Positions 11,464 through 20,680 of a stretch of DNA of 64,000 bases are shown piece after piece. Numbering within the stretch: position 1 is the stretch's first letter; every line of letters begins with the position of its first letter. The position numbers and the translations under genes were made by a program. The notes below the pieces were generated by a model, which saw nothing but the letters and a program-made list of their open reading frames with translations, did no database searches and was not told the DNA's origin. Source of the stretch: Nitrospirota bacterium (GTDB lineage: Bacteria; Nitrospirota; Thermodesulfovibrionia; Thermodesulfovibrionales; UBA6898); the NCBI GenBank assembly GCA_016235245.1, contig JACRLO010000021.1, positions 115,920-179,919 of the forward strand. Reading direction: 5' to 3'.

Positions 11464-12825
11464 ATGGCACTGTTTAACTATGCAACCAAGGAAATCACCC
11501 TCAAAATTGTCTATTATGGTCCTGGATTAAGCGGCAAAACAACAAATCTTCAGCACCTTCATGCAGTCCTTAACCCAGAGACAAAGGGTAAGCTGCTGTC
11601 CCTTTCAACAGAGTCAGACCGCACCCTCTTTTTCGATTTTCTTCCGATAGAACTTGGCAAAATCCGGGATTTTTCTATTCGTTTCCAGCTCTATACGGTC
11701 CCGGGACAGGTCAGATACAATGCTACCCGTAAAGTTGTTCTGAAAGGAGCAGATGCGGTCGTTTTTGTTGCCGACTCCCAGAAGGAGATGAAGGACCAAA
11801 ATATCGAAAGTTTCGATAATATGATGGAAAATCTCGTATCGAACAATATTGATCCTGATACAATTCCAATTATTCTGCAATACAACAAGAGAGATCTCAA
11901 GAATTTACTTTCGATAGAGGAACTCAATCAGGATCTGAATAAGAACAATGCACATGAAGTCCTTGAGGCCACTGCCATAAACGGCGGAGGAGTAGAAGAA
12001 GCTTTCAAGAGGATTACGAAACTCGTACTTAAGGATATTTCAAGAAAACATAAAATTGAGATACAGCCTGTTGAATCAAAAAAAGAGGCACCCGTATCGC
12101 CAAAACCGGAGCCTGAAGCCGTGCCTGAACAAAAGAAACAGGAAGTTCGGCCGGAGCCGCAAAAAATCGAATTAAAGGCAGATTCCTCATCAATCGAGCC
12201 GGTATTCGAGGTCGATACCTTTGAAATTGAATTAGAAGATGAACTGGAGATTTTTCCTGATCACGAAACCGCGGCAATCGAGGTATTACCGGAGGCTGAA
12301 CCACTCGAACCTGCATATGAACCTGAACTCATGAGCGGCTCGGCGCATGCCTCTATCGGCGAACCCAAAGAAGATATCGCAGCTCTGAAGCCTGTTGTTG
12401 AAGAGCCTGCTGCTGCCGCAGCAGCCGATTCATGGCCCGAGCGCCTCCAGGAAAAACCTGAAGAAGAAGAAGAAGAAGTGCTGATATCCGGAGATGAGAG
12501 CCCCAAAATTGACCTGCAGCCCTTCCCTGTCGAAAAGATAGAAAATCTTGCTGATGAGTTGGCAAGGGTCACTGGGACGCTCAGCAGGATTTCGGATGCC
12601 ATAGCCATGCTGCAGAAGACCGTATCGGGCCTTAATGAAGAAGTTGGAGTAATGAAAAAGGATATTGCACTTTTCAGGGAAAAGCCGGCCGATGAACCCG
12701 GGATAAAAGAGATGGCAGAACTTAAGGAACTGAGGCGCGCACAGAAAGAGATTTTAGATTTAATCAGATATGTTTCAGACACTGTTGGCTCAATGAAAGA
12801 AAAGAAGAGCTGGTTCAGGCTGTAA
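11464..12825 (+). CDS. MglA-type Ras-like GTPase with long acidic C-terminal tail
   Basis: Residues 1-195 form an MglA GTPase: P-loop GPGLSGKTT at 19-27, switch region LYTVPGQ, AVVFVADS, and the base-specificity motif YNKRD. MglA proteins set cell polarity and control type IV pilus or gliding machinery. Here a ~255-residue tail follows. Residues ~200-340 are rich in Glu, Pro and Ala, and the final ~80 residues have heptad character (LADELARVTGTLSRISDAIAMLQ) suggesting a coiled coil. Ordinary MglA stops near 195 residues, so the tail is probably a partner-binding extension. No MglB (Roadblock) gene was recognised nearby. Confidence 0.87.
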   Translation: MALFNYATKEITLKIVYYGPGLSGKTTNLQHLHAVLNPETKGKLLSLSTESDRTLFFDFLPIELGKIRDFSIRFQLYTVPGQVRYNATRKVVLKGADAVVFVADSQKEMKDQNIESFDNMMENLVSNNIDPDTIPIILQYNKRDLKNLLSIEELNQDLNKNNAHEVLEATAINGGGVEEAFKRITKLVLKDISRKHKIEIQPVESKKEAPVSPKPEPEAVPEQKKQEVRPEPQKIELKADSSSIEPVFEVDTFEIELEDELEIFPDHETAAIEVLPEAEPLEPAYEPELMSGSAHASIGEPKEDIAALKPVVEEPAAAAAADSWPERLQEKPEEEEEEVLISGDESPKIDLQPFPVEKIENLADELARVTGTLSRISDAIAMLQKTVSGLNEEVGVMKKDIALFREKPADEPGIKEMAELKELRRAQKEILDLIRYVSDTVGSMKEKKSWFRL

Positions 12826-12844
12826 GTTTCGCAACAGAGACTGC

Positions 12845-13273
12845 ATGATCGGGACAAATCTATATATCAGGAAAAAACAGGTGTATCTCTTCCTTCTGCT
12901 GTATGGCATACTGGCAGCCGCAGGAGGTTTGCTTATTGCCCGGTCTTTTTCCCATAATGAATCGACTTCCAGCGCGTCCGGCTTTCTGGTGATCTTCGGC
13001 ACAGGCATGTGCATCATGACTCTGGTCAAGAGCAGACAGCCTCAGGTATCTGTGCATAAGGATTTTCTTGAGGTGCGTCAGTCCCGCGTAAAGCAGCTTA
13101 TTCGATACCGTAATATTATTGGTATTGCCCGGCCTGATAAGAGACGGCTCGTTGTCACGCTTCATGAGGACCGCTCACGAAAAGATGTAACGATCTGGAC
13201 TAAGGAGCTCGAACAGCGCGAAATTGATTCTTTGGCTGAATTCCTGTCTCAGGAAAAAGGCAAATCACGTTAG
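12845..13273 (+). CDS. Small membrane protein of unknown function
   Basis: A 142-aa protein with two predicted transmembrane helices (~13-32 and ~45-60), then a ~75-residue soluble part alternating beta-like and charged segments (DFLEVRQSRVKQLIRYRNII). This layout resembles bacterial PH-like membrane proteins, but no diagnostic motif is present. It follows the MglA gene by 19 bp and is probably co-transcribed with it. Confidence 0.6.
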   Translation: MIGTNLYIRKKQVYLFLLLYGILAAAGGLLIARSFSHNESTSSASGFLVIFGTGMCIMTLVKSRQPQVSVHKDFLEVRQSRVKQLIRYRNIIGIARPDKRRLVVTLHEDRSRKDVTIWTKELEQREIDSLAEFLSQEKGKSR

Positions 13274-13398
13274 CAGTTTTATTGTATGTACACCGATTTT
13301 ATCGGTCTTATCATAGGTGGAGACTGTCAGAAAGGATAACTCAGAAAGGTCGCAGTAGGTTATTTCAACAAAAACCAACGATTTCAAAGGAGGTTACT

Positions 13399-13824
13399 GT
13401 GGGCTTATTCGGGAAACTTTTTGGTAAGGAAAAAGAGCTGCCTCAGCTCGATCCATCGAGTCAGGCAGCGTCAAGACTGAGCGAGTTTAAATCATCGTTA
13501 GAACCCTTTGTGGGCAAAATCCATGACCATATGGAATTTGTGCCATCCGCCAAAACAGTCTATGTGTACATCGGAAAACCACCCAGCATGTTCGGTCTGG
13601 CCTGGTTTGAAAACGGCCAGGAGATCAATTTCAAAACCTTTACCGCGAGCAAAGGCCTTAAGCAGAAGCAGGTCCAGAGCATCTACGGAAAACTGGGTGA
13701 GGCTTATGAGGCAAGCATGGCAGCAGCACGGTTTGAAACGGCTATAGCCGGGAAAAAAGTTGTGGTGATCCCTGCCGAGGATCTGGCCAACAAGATAGAT
13801 GAAATTGTACATACGGTAGCTTGA
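13399..13824 (+). CDS. Conserved-looking hypothetical protein, 141 aa
   Basis: The start is a GTG at 13399, chosen because AAAGGAGG lies six bases upstream; an earlier in-frame start at 13282 lacks such a site. The product begins GLFGKLFGKEKELPQ and is soluble, mixed alpha/beta, with no recognised motif. It ends just before a strong terminator and closes the secA-GGDEF-MglA cluster, so it may belong to the same regulatory unit. Function unknown. Confidence 0.6.
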   Translation: MGLFGKLFGKEKELPQLDPSSQAASRLSEFKSSLEPFVGKIHDHMEFVPSAKTVYVYIGKPPSMFGLAWFENGQEINFKTFTASKGLKQKQVQSIYGKLGEAYEASMAAARFETAIAGKKVVVIPAEDLANKIDEIVHTVA

Positions 13825-13841
13825 TCGCTGAGATGAACGTT

Positions 13842-13881
13842 GCGCCCTGTCCCGACAAATATCAGGACAGGGCGCTTTTCT
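13842..13881 (+). terminator. Rho-independent terminator
   Basis: Perfect 11-bp arms GCGCCCTGTCC (13842-13852) and GGACAGGGCGC (13865-13875) with a 12-base loop, followed by TTTTCTTT. It ends the plus-strand cluster starting at secA. Confidence 0.92.
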
Positions 13882-13941
13882 TTATCTGTTCCCCATTCGG
13901 CAATGCATCTTGTTCAGTGCTAGCCCTCGCCCTAAGAATGC

Positions 13942-14937
13942 CTATCTCAGCATATAGAGGATCAAAAGATTCGCTGTATAACAGACCAAAATTGCCAGAG
14001 AATCCCATGATACAAACAATCTCTTCTTCTCTGCACGATAGGTCAGTCCGATAATTGCAATTGCTGTCATTGCCATAGCAGACAATGCCGATATGATATG
14101 GTCAGCGCTTGCATAGGAGAGCAGAGGACCATGGAAAAAGAAGATGTCGTCAACTGCAAGGATACATATATTGAAAATATTACTGCCGAAGAGATTGCCG
14201 ATTGCCAGGTCAATAGCCCCCATCCTGACAGCAGCGATGGAGACAACGACCTCAGGCAGCGATGTAGAAACAGCAATAAAAATATTGCCGACAAAGGTCT
14301 GGCCCAATCCGGTGGACACTGCTATGGCTTCGCCGATTGTCGGGAGAAACATGGCTGCAATGATAACGATAAGGGCATTTATCGTATAGTGAAGCACGGC
14401 TGTCTTTATGCTGATATCTTTGTACCGCAATTCCTCTGCCATTTCTTTCAGGAATTCGGCGATCTTGCGTTTTTCGTAGCTAAAGACAAGTCTCATGCCG
14501 ATAAAATATATCACTATGAAAAGGAAGCTGTATGGACCGAGCCAGCCGATGGGCGATAACTGCTCCCTTAAAAACATACTAATACATACAATACTCAAAA
14601 GAAGAAGTCCGAAAGCCGCTGAGAGCACGTGACCCTGATGGGCCTTGGTGGAAATTGGTGCGGGGCGATACAAAGTATCAAGAATCGCAAAAATAAGCAT
14701 ATTAAAAACACAGCTTCCGAGCACATCACCTACTGCAATGTCAGGAACTCCGGCAAACGTCACAGACCCTACTCCTGTTACCAGTTCAGGGAGCGACGTA
14801 ATGGAGGCCATGAGAACAATACCAATCCATGCCCTGCCAAGGCCTGTCTTTTCGGCGATTATGTCGCCGTATTTCGACAGGCGCGTGCCTGAATAGACAA
14901 TTGCAGCCGTACAGATAAGAAATCCCAGCCAGAGCAT
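13942..14937 (-). CDS. CaCA-family sodium/calcium exchanger
   Basis: A 331-aa membrane protein with about ten helices and the two inverted alpha repeats of the YrbG/CaCA family. Repeat one carries ITSLPELVTGVGSV and GDVLGSCVFN; repeat two carries VSTSLPEVVVSIAA and GNLFGSNIFN. These supply acidic and hydroxyl ligands for calcium and sodium. It should exchange cytoplasmic Ca2+ for Na+ (or H+) across the inner membrane. It is preceded by the hydrolase at 14985 and is probably the last gene of a short minus-strand unit. Confidence 0.88.
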   Translation of the reverse strand: MLWLGFLICTAAIVYSGTRLSKYGDIIAEKTGLGRAWIGIVLMASITSLPELVTGVGSVTFAGVPDIAVGDVLGSCVFNMLIFAILDTLYRPAPISTKAHQGHVLSAAFGLLLLSIVCISMFLREQLSPIGWLGPYSFLFIVIYFIGMRLVFSYEKRKIAEFLKEMAEELRYKDISIKTAVLHYTINALIVIIAAMFLPTIGEAIAVSTGLGQTFVGNIFIAVSTSLPEVVVSIAAVRMGAIDLAIGNLFGSNIFNICILAVDDIFFFHGPLLSYASADHIISALSAMAMTAIAIIGLTYRAEKKRLFVSWDSLAILVCYTANLLILYMLR

Positions 14938-14984
14938 GAATCTCCCCTAGTTAATGGTATGCTGATCTCAACTGACAAATTGTC

Positions 14985-15542
14985 CTACTTGATCCTCTTT
15001 GATATGGCCTTGAATTCCTCGGTCCCGGCCTTCACCAGCAACTGAAACAGAACCGTTTCAGTGCAGGTTATCACTGCTCCTGCATCGCGCATAAGTTCAA
15101 GCGCAGTCCGGTAGTTTGCATCGGTCCTCGAACAGATGGCGTCCGCAACAACATGGACATTATAATCAGCCTGCAGAAGGTCTATGCAGGTCTGCAGGAC
15201 ACAGACATGGGTTTCCATACCGACAAGAATAATCTGCTTTCTGCCAGTTTCCTCCACCGCCTCGGTAAAGAACCCTTCTCCGCAGCAGCTGAAGGTAATC
15301 TTCTCAATCGGCGCGTATGACTGCACAGAATCCTTGATCTCCGAAACAGTCGGGCCAAGTCCTTTGGGGTACTGTTCTGTTATCAGGAGGGGAATATCCA
15401 TGCGCTTTGCCGCATCCAGAAGATGCAGGGTATTGATGATCACCCTATCCTTTTCGGACATGGCAACTGCGAGGCGCTCCTGGATGTCTACAATGACCAG
15501 CAAAGCATTATCCCGTTTCAGTATGAACTTGTCCATGATCAT
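14985..15542 (-). CDS. Isochorismatase-family cysteine hydrolase
   Basis: A 185-aa protein with the cysteine-hydrolase triad: Asp in VIVDIQ, Lys in PIEKITFSC, and the nucleophilic Cys in ETHVCVLQT. The family includes YcaC-like hydrolases, nicotinamidases and isochorismatases; the substrate cannot be read from the sequence. The ATG overlaps the stop codon of the preceding gene by four bases, indicating translational coupling. Confidence 0.85.
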   Translation of the reverse strand: MIMDKFILKRDNALLVIVDIQERLAVAMSEKDRVIINTLHLLDAAKRMDIPLLITEQYPKGLGPTVSEIKDSVQSYAPIEKITFSCCGEGFFTEAVEETGRKQIILVGMETHVCVLQTCIDLLQADYNVHVVADAICSRTDANYRTALELMRDAGAVITCTETVLFQLLVKAGTEEFKAISKRIK

Positions 15543-16108
15543 TCTCCTTTTTGGATCAGGCCGGCTTCAAGGCACTGTGCTCTCAATTTTCTATATTTTT
15601 TTATGCTGTCGTCAGCATACGTAATTATCCAGAAGGAGACGTTTTTTTCAGGGTAAACCGCTTCTTTCCCAAAGAGGACCTCTCCGACCCTCAGCCCAAA
15701 CTCATCATGGTGTCCGGTATACTCATCCCAGCAGAGATAGTAGGCCTTGAACTTGGGAGCCAGGGCAGTTTTCCTCTCTTCAATATCCGAAAGAGATCCG
15801 AAGTAGTGCGCATGCATATTTTCCGCAAGGTCCTTCATATATTTTGAAAAAACTTTATCCATCATCCAGAAGTTTATGATAAGCATCTCATGAAAAAAGG
15901 CATTTCTCTCAAGGACGCTGAACGGCGATTCAGGTCTCCGTAATCCGTCATACACAAACGCAGCAGCATCCTTAAAGGCAAGTTCATAGCATATGGACAG
16001 GAGCTCTTTTTCTCTCTCTTCAGACTGCAACCCGGACAGACGCGCGATATCAGCCTTCTTTATGATTGGTCCTTTGCCTATCATTGTTTTCAACCGCTCA
16101 ATAACCAT
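15539..16108 (-). CDS. Hypothetical protein, 189 aa
   Basis: A soluble, probably mainly helical protein rich in aromatic residues (NAFFHEMLIINFWMMDKVFSK, FKAYYLCWDEYTGHHDEFG). No motif was recognised. It is coupled by a four-base overlap to the isochorismatase-like gene downstream and begins after an AAAGGAG site. Function unknown. Confidence 0.65.
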   Translation of the reverse strand: MVIERLKTMIGKGPIIKKADIARLSGLQSEEREKELLSICYELAFKDAAAFVYDGLRRPESPFSVLERNAFFHEMLIINFWMMDKVFSKYMKDLAENMHAHYFGSLSDIEERKTALAPKFKAYYLCWDEYTGHHDEFGLRVGEVLFGKEAVYPEKNVSFWIITYADDSIKKYRKLRAQCLEAGLIQKGE

Positions 16109-16134
16109 AGATCTCCTTTGATACGTTTCATGTC

Positions 16135-16164
16135 AAAAAAAGGAGCAGGCTTTCACCTGCTCCC
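16135..16164 (-). terminator. Terminator downstream of acs
   Basis: On the minus strand GGAGCAGG and CCTGCTCC arms (8 bp, 6-base loop) are followed by a run of seven T residues. It separates the acs transcript from the hypothetical gene at 15539. Confidence 0.88.
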
Positions 16165-16201
16165 GTATGATACCTTAAATCATACCAATTAATTAATGCT
16201 A

Positions 16202-18195
16202 TTAGAGTCTTTCCTTCACCAGATTTTCGACCACAGAAGGATCGGCAAGCGTTGAAGTATCTCCAAGCTCATCGACCTGATTATGCGCTATTTTGCGAAG
16301 GATCCTTCTCATGATCTTGCCTGAGCGCGTCTTGGGAAGCCCAGGAGCAAACTGGAGCTTGTCAGGTGTCGCAATCGGGCCGATCATGGTCCTGACATGA
16401 CCCACGAGGATCTTTTTTAGGGCATCAGTGGGCTCAATTCCCTGTTTGAGCGTCACATACACATAAATGCCTTCACCCTTGATATCATGCGGATATCCGA
16501 CAACCGCAGCCTCGGCAACCGCCTCGCCTCGGCAACCGCCTCATGGCTGACAAGCGCTGATTCAACTTCCGCTGTTCCGAGACGGTGACCGGAGATGTTG
16601 ATGACGTCATCAATACGTCCCATCAGCCAGTAGTCGCCGTCTTCGTCAACCCTGGCGCCATCGCCCGTAAAGTATTTGCCTGCATACTGCGAGAAGTAGA
16701 CTTCCTTTATCCTCTTGTTCTCTGGGTCTCCATACGTTCCACGCAGCATCCCGGGCCAGGGCTTTTCAATAACAAGCTTGCCGCCCTCGTTGGCTCCTGC
16801 CGGGGTACCGTCATCTTTAAGGACTCTCGGAACAACACCAAAAAACGGCCTGCATGCAGAACCCGGTTTAAGGGTCATGGCGCCCGGAAGTGGGGTTATG
16901 AGAATGCCGCCGGTCTCTGTCTGCCACCACGTATCTACAATAGGAAGCTTTTCCTTGCCGACATTACGGTGATACCACATCCATGCCTCGGGATTGATCG
17001 GCTCGCCAACAGAACCAAGGACTCTCAGGGATGAAAGGTCGTGGTTTGAAACCCACTGCTCACCCTCTCTCATCAGCGCCCTGATGGCAGTAGGCGCGGT
17101 ATAAAAAATATTTACCCTGTGCTTCTCCACGATACTCCAGAACCTCCCGGGATTGGGGTATGTAGGAACACCCTCGAACATCAGGCTTGTAGCGCCGTTG
17201 GAAAGCGGCCCATATACGATGTAGCTATGGCCGGTTACCCAGCCTATATCAGCGGTGCAGAAGTGGATATCCTCTTCATGGTAGTCAAAGATATACCGGA
17301 AAGAGAGATTCGTATAGAGGCAGTAGCCGCCTGTGGTATGGAGCACGCCTTTCGGCTTTCCGGTTGAGCCCGATGTATAAAGGATGAAGAGCGGGTCTTC
17401 AGCGTCCATCTGCTCCGGCTCACAGTAGTTTCTGATATCTGCCGAGGCCATTTCATCGTGCCACCAGATATCTCTGCCGGGCTTCATGGCCACTTCGCCA
17501 TCGCCGCGCTTTACCACGATAACCTTTTCAACTCCCGGACATTCTTCGACAGCCTCGTCATTATTCGTCTTGAGCGGCACGAATTTGCCGCCGCGCACTC
17601 CCTTGTCCGAGGTGATCACAAGTTTTGACTGGCAGTCCTGGATTCGATCACGAAGAGCGGTTGCACTGAAGCCGCCAAATACGATGCTATGGATAGCCCC
17701 GATCCTTGCGCAGGCCAACATCGCAATAGCCAGTTCAGGGATCATCGGAAGGTAAATAGTGACCCGGTCACCCTTCCTGATTCCCTGCTTCTTCAGAACA
17801 TTGGCAAACCTGTTGACTTCCATGAAAAGCTGCTGGTACGTGTAGGTCTTGTATGAACCATCATCAGCTTCCCAAATAATAGCTGCCTTGTTCCGGGTCG
17901 AGGTGTTGATAAAACGGTCAAGGCAGTTATAAGACGCATTTAGCTTGCCACCCGCAAACCATTTGATGTAGGGCTTATTGAAATCATAATCAAGAACCTT
18001 GTCCCATTTCTTGAACCAGGTGAGGTTCTTCTCTGCCATCTCGGCCCAGAAGCCCTCAGGGTCATCTACTGACCGTTTGTAGAGCGTCTCATACTCTGCC
18101 ATGCTCTTGATATGAGCCTTGGCGCTGAATTCCTTTGACGGCGAAAAGGTCCTCTTTTCATCCATCAAAACGTCCATCTGCTTGGCATCTGACAT
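16202..18195 (-). pseudogene. acs: Acetyl-CoA synthetase, interrupted by a 17-bp tandem duplication
   Basis: Acs activates acetate to acetyl-CoA through acetyl-adenylate. The first 565 or so codons are intact and include [12 protein letters not shown] (AMP-binding), [11 protein letters not shown] and the [20 protein letters not shown] hinge region. After HEAVAEA the frame is lost because the 17-bp unit gcctcggcaaccgcctc occurs twice in tandem (16509-16525 and 16526-16542). Removing one copy restores [20 protein letters not shown] and joins the remaining frame to the stop at 16202, giving a normal 658-aa enzyme with the acetylatable lysine motif TRSGKIMRR. As written, the C-terminal domain needed for thioester formation is replaced by about 20 unrelated residues. 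Ribosome site GGAGGAG precedes the ATG. Confidence 0.9.
16509..16542. repeat. 17-bp perfect tandem duplication inside acs
   Basis: Two adjacent identical copies of gcctcggcaaccgcctc. Because 17 is not a multiple of three, the second copy shifts the acs frame. Confidence 0.97.
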
Positions 18196-18276
18196 GCTGT
18201 AACTCCTCCTTTATGAATATGGTTTACTGCAGAATACAGGCCTATAACGGCAAATAAGTATAATATAAACAAGAGC

Positions 18277-18301
18277 TATAAGCAATATATAATTGCTTAT
18301 A
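18277..18301. promoter_or_regulatory. AT-rich perfect dyad upstream of acs
   Basis: TATAAGCAAT and ATTGCTTATA form 10-bp perfect arms around a five-base ATATA spacer. It lies about 80-105 bases before the acs start and just after the YggT stop. There is no T tract, so an operator or promoter element is more likely than a terminator. Confidence 0.4.
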
Positions 18302-18321
18302 AGCATTCGTAATAACCATGT

Positions 18322-18642
18322 TTATTTGTAGTTCACGAGAATGATGTTGACACCTATCCAAATCAGCTTTCGAAAGATATAAATACCGACGATCCAGATA
18401 ATAGGGACGAAACCGTCAAGCGCTCCCCAGGTGGTCTGTTTTTTTTCTTCTGAAACGCGGGAAAAGGGTAAGATCTTTTTAATGAGGTTATAAAGCGGTT
18501 CGGTGAAACGTATGAACATACTTAGTATGAAATTATTTGCATCTCGAATAACCAACTGGGCGGCTACCCTACCGATCACGAGCCATAAGAAAAACTGGAG
18601 CGTATAATCAAAATAATAATAAACCTGTTTTAGTATTTCCAT
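18322..18642 (-). CDS. YggT-family membrane protein
   Basis: A 106-aa protein with two hydrophobic helical regions (~12-30 and ~75-100) and the central motif FTEPLYNLIKKILPF, which matches the TEPL-x-PIR-LP segment of YggT proteins. YggT proteins are inner-membrane proteins of poorly defined function. Here it sits between the symporter and acs, on the same strand. Confidence 0.7.
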   Translation of the reverse strand: MEILKQVYYYFDYTLQFFLWLVIGRVAAQLVIRDANNFILSMFIRFTEPLYNLIKKILPFSRVSEEKKQTTWGALDGFVPIIWIVGIYIFRKLIWIGVNIILVNYK

Positions 18643-18652
18643 ATTTTTAGGT

Positions 18653-18684
18653 GTCAGCCCCCTGATAGCAGGGGGCTGACTTTT
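18653..18684. terminator. Strong GC hairpin between symporter and yggT
   Basis: Perfect 10-bp arms GTCAGCCCCC (18653-18662) and GGGGGCTGAC (18671-18680). The T run follows on the plus strand only; on the minus strand, the direction of the genes, the hairpin is followed by ACCTAAAAAT and the yggT start. It may stabilise or partly terminate the symporter mRNA and may mask the G-rich yggT ribosome site. Confidence 0.5.
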
Positions 18685-18699
18685 GAACCTTCCTTTGTC

Positions 18700-20680
18700 T
18701 TAATGACCTGTGGACATTCCTTCTTCATGCTCCTTTGCAGCGCCCCTCGGAATACGGACGGACTCTACAAAGTCCTGCAGCTCCTGTGACGGAGGAGCAG
18801 TCATTCTCGATACAACATAGGTAGCGATAAAGCCCATCGGAATACCGAAGAGGCCTGAGGAGATCGTCTTAATGCCCCAGATATCAAAGCCATAGAAACG
18901 GCTTGCGATCATGTAGCTGACGCATGAGAAGAAGCCGATGTACATACCGGCGAGTGCGCCCCACTTGTTCGACCTTTTGTCCCAGATGCCCATAACGAGC
19001 GCAGGGAAGAACGAAGCAGCAGCAATCGAAAACGCCCAGGCAACAAGCTCAACGATGATCGTCAGCTTAAAGGTTGCAACATATGCAGAGATAAGTGCAA
19101 CGATCACGAGCAGGGTCCGCGACACTGCCAATTTCATATTGATGGATGCCTTGGGGTTGATCATCTTGTAATACAGGTCATGCTCGAGATGGTCAGCAGC
19201 AGACCGTCTGCAGACGACAGCGCTGCAGCAAGACCGCCGGCTGCTACAAGGCCGGAGATGGTATACGGAAGCCCTGCGATCTCAGGCATCGCAAGCACGA
19301 TGGCATCCGGGCCGATCGTAAGTTCATAGAACTGGAGTATTCCATCACCATTAATATCCTTAAACGATACCAGCCCTACCTTGCCCCAGTTTGCCATCCA
19401 CTGAGGCAACGAAGCTATCGGCAGGCCGATAACGCTATTTAAGACCTCGTTCCTTGCAAAGGCTGCAACAGACGGGGCCGTAAAATAGAGCAGGAAGATG
19501 AAGAACAAAGACCAACCCACTGATTTACGGGCGTCCTGAACTGACGGGGTCGTATAGTACCTCATCAGGATATGCGGCAGTCCTGCGGTTCCGACCATCA
19601 GGCAGAAGGTAAGAGCCAGCATGTTCTTCATATCGAGCCTTGCGAACGGCTGGAGATACGGCTTGATCGGTTTCGACAGACCAGCAGACTTCTTCTTTGC
19701 AGCTTCCCATTTCTCTTTTGCCTCTTCAGGAGTCTTTGGGAGTCCTGCAATAGACTTTTCAATCTTCTCCTTGTCAGCAGCAGTTGCTTCAGGAGGAAGC
19801 GCTGCAAGCTTTGCCTGAAGATCTGCCTTCTTTGCATCGAGTGATGCAGGAAGGCCCTTTATGTCAGCATCAATCTTTGCGGCATCAGCCTTCCAGAGAT
19901 CCCTAACCTCGGTCTCCTTGGGATCTACATTGATCGCCTTTTCCTTGGCATCGATCTTCTGGAGCACCATACCGTATGTTAACTCAGGGATTGGGATTCC
20001 GGTAACCTTCTGTGACATGGTAATGGGCGGAATCAAATACGCGATGATCAGGATGATGTACTGGGCAACCTGGGTCCAGGTAACTGCCTTCATACCGCCA
20101 AGCATGGAGCAGACCAGAATACCGCCCAGACCGACGAACACGCCGGTTGCAAAATCAAGCCCAAGGAACCGGCCCATGATGATACCGACGCCTGTAACCT
20201 GTGCGATAAGATAGGTAAATGAAGCAGTAATAGCTGCAACGATACCGATCGACCGGGCAGCTTGACCGCCGAACCGAGCGCCGAGAAAGTCAGGGATCGT
20301 GTACTGACCGAACTTTCTGAGGTATGGGCCGAGGAAGACGGCAAGCAACACATACCCGCCTGTCCAACCCATGATGTATGCAAGGCCGTCATAACCGAGG
20401 CCGAAGATCGTGCCTGCCATACCGATGAAGGAGGCTGCAGACATCCAGTCTGAACCGGTCGCCATGCCGTTAAAGAGCGGCGGCACAGAACGGCCGGCAA
20501 CATAATACTCAGAGACCTTGGCAGTCCTTGAGGATATGCCGATAAAGGCGTACAGAGCAATGGTTAGACCCATAAAGGTGTAACCGATCATCTTGTTCGA
20601 AAGACCCATCTGCTCTGCAATGGCAAGACCGATAACAAAGATGATGAAACCGCCGGTATAGATCGCATATGTTTGAGTAG
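18700..20680 (-). pseudogene. Sodium:solute symporter (VC_2705/ActP-like), frame interrupted near the 3' end
   Basis: An SSS-family transporter expected to import acetate or a related organic acid with Na+. The main frame (to 19161) carries SEYYVAGRSVPPLFNGMATG, DWMSAASFIGMAG, VTWTQVAQYI, the long Ala/Lys/Glu-rich cytoplasmic insertion typical of this subfamily, and HILMRYYTTPSV. After LLLTISS it ends with MTCITR and a stop; the next frame (18700-19164) resumes with LEHDLYYKMINPKAS and the last three helices. The N-terminal segment (TQTYAIYTGGFIIFVIG) has no start of its own and lies out of frame with the upstream DUF4212 gene. Two frame breaks are therefore inferred; sequencing error is an alternative. 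Confidence 0.8.

Noticed and set aside
12405..12490. Short GAA/GCA-rich repeats resembling a microsatellite
   Set aside because: They encode the acidic Glu/Ala tail of the MglA protein and are irregular; no frame change results.
12261..12857. Minus-strand 198-aa Ser-rich ORF
   Set aside because: Shadow of the low-complexity Glu/Ala-rich MglA tail on the plus strand.
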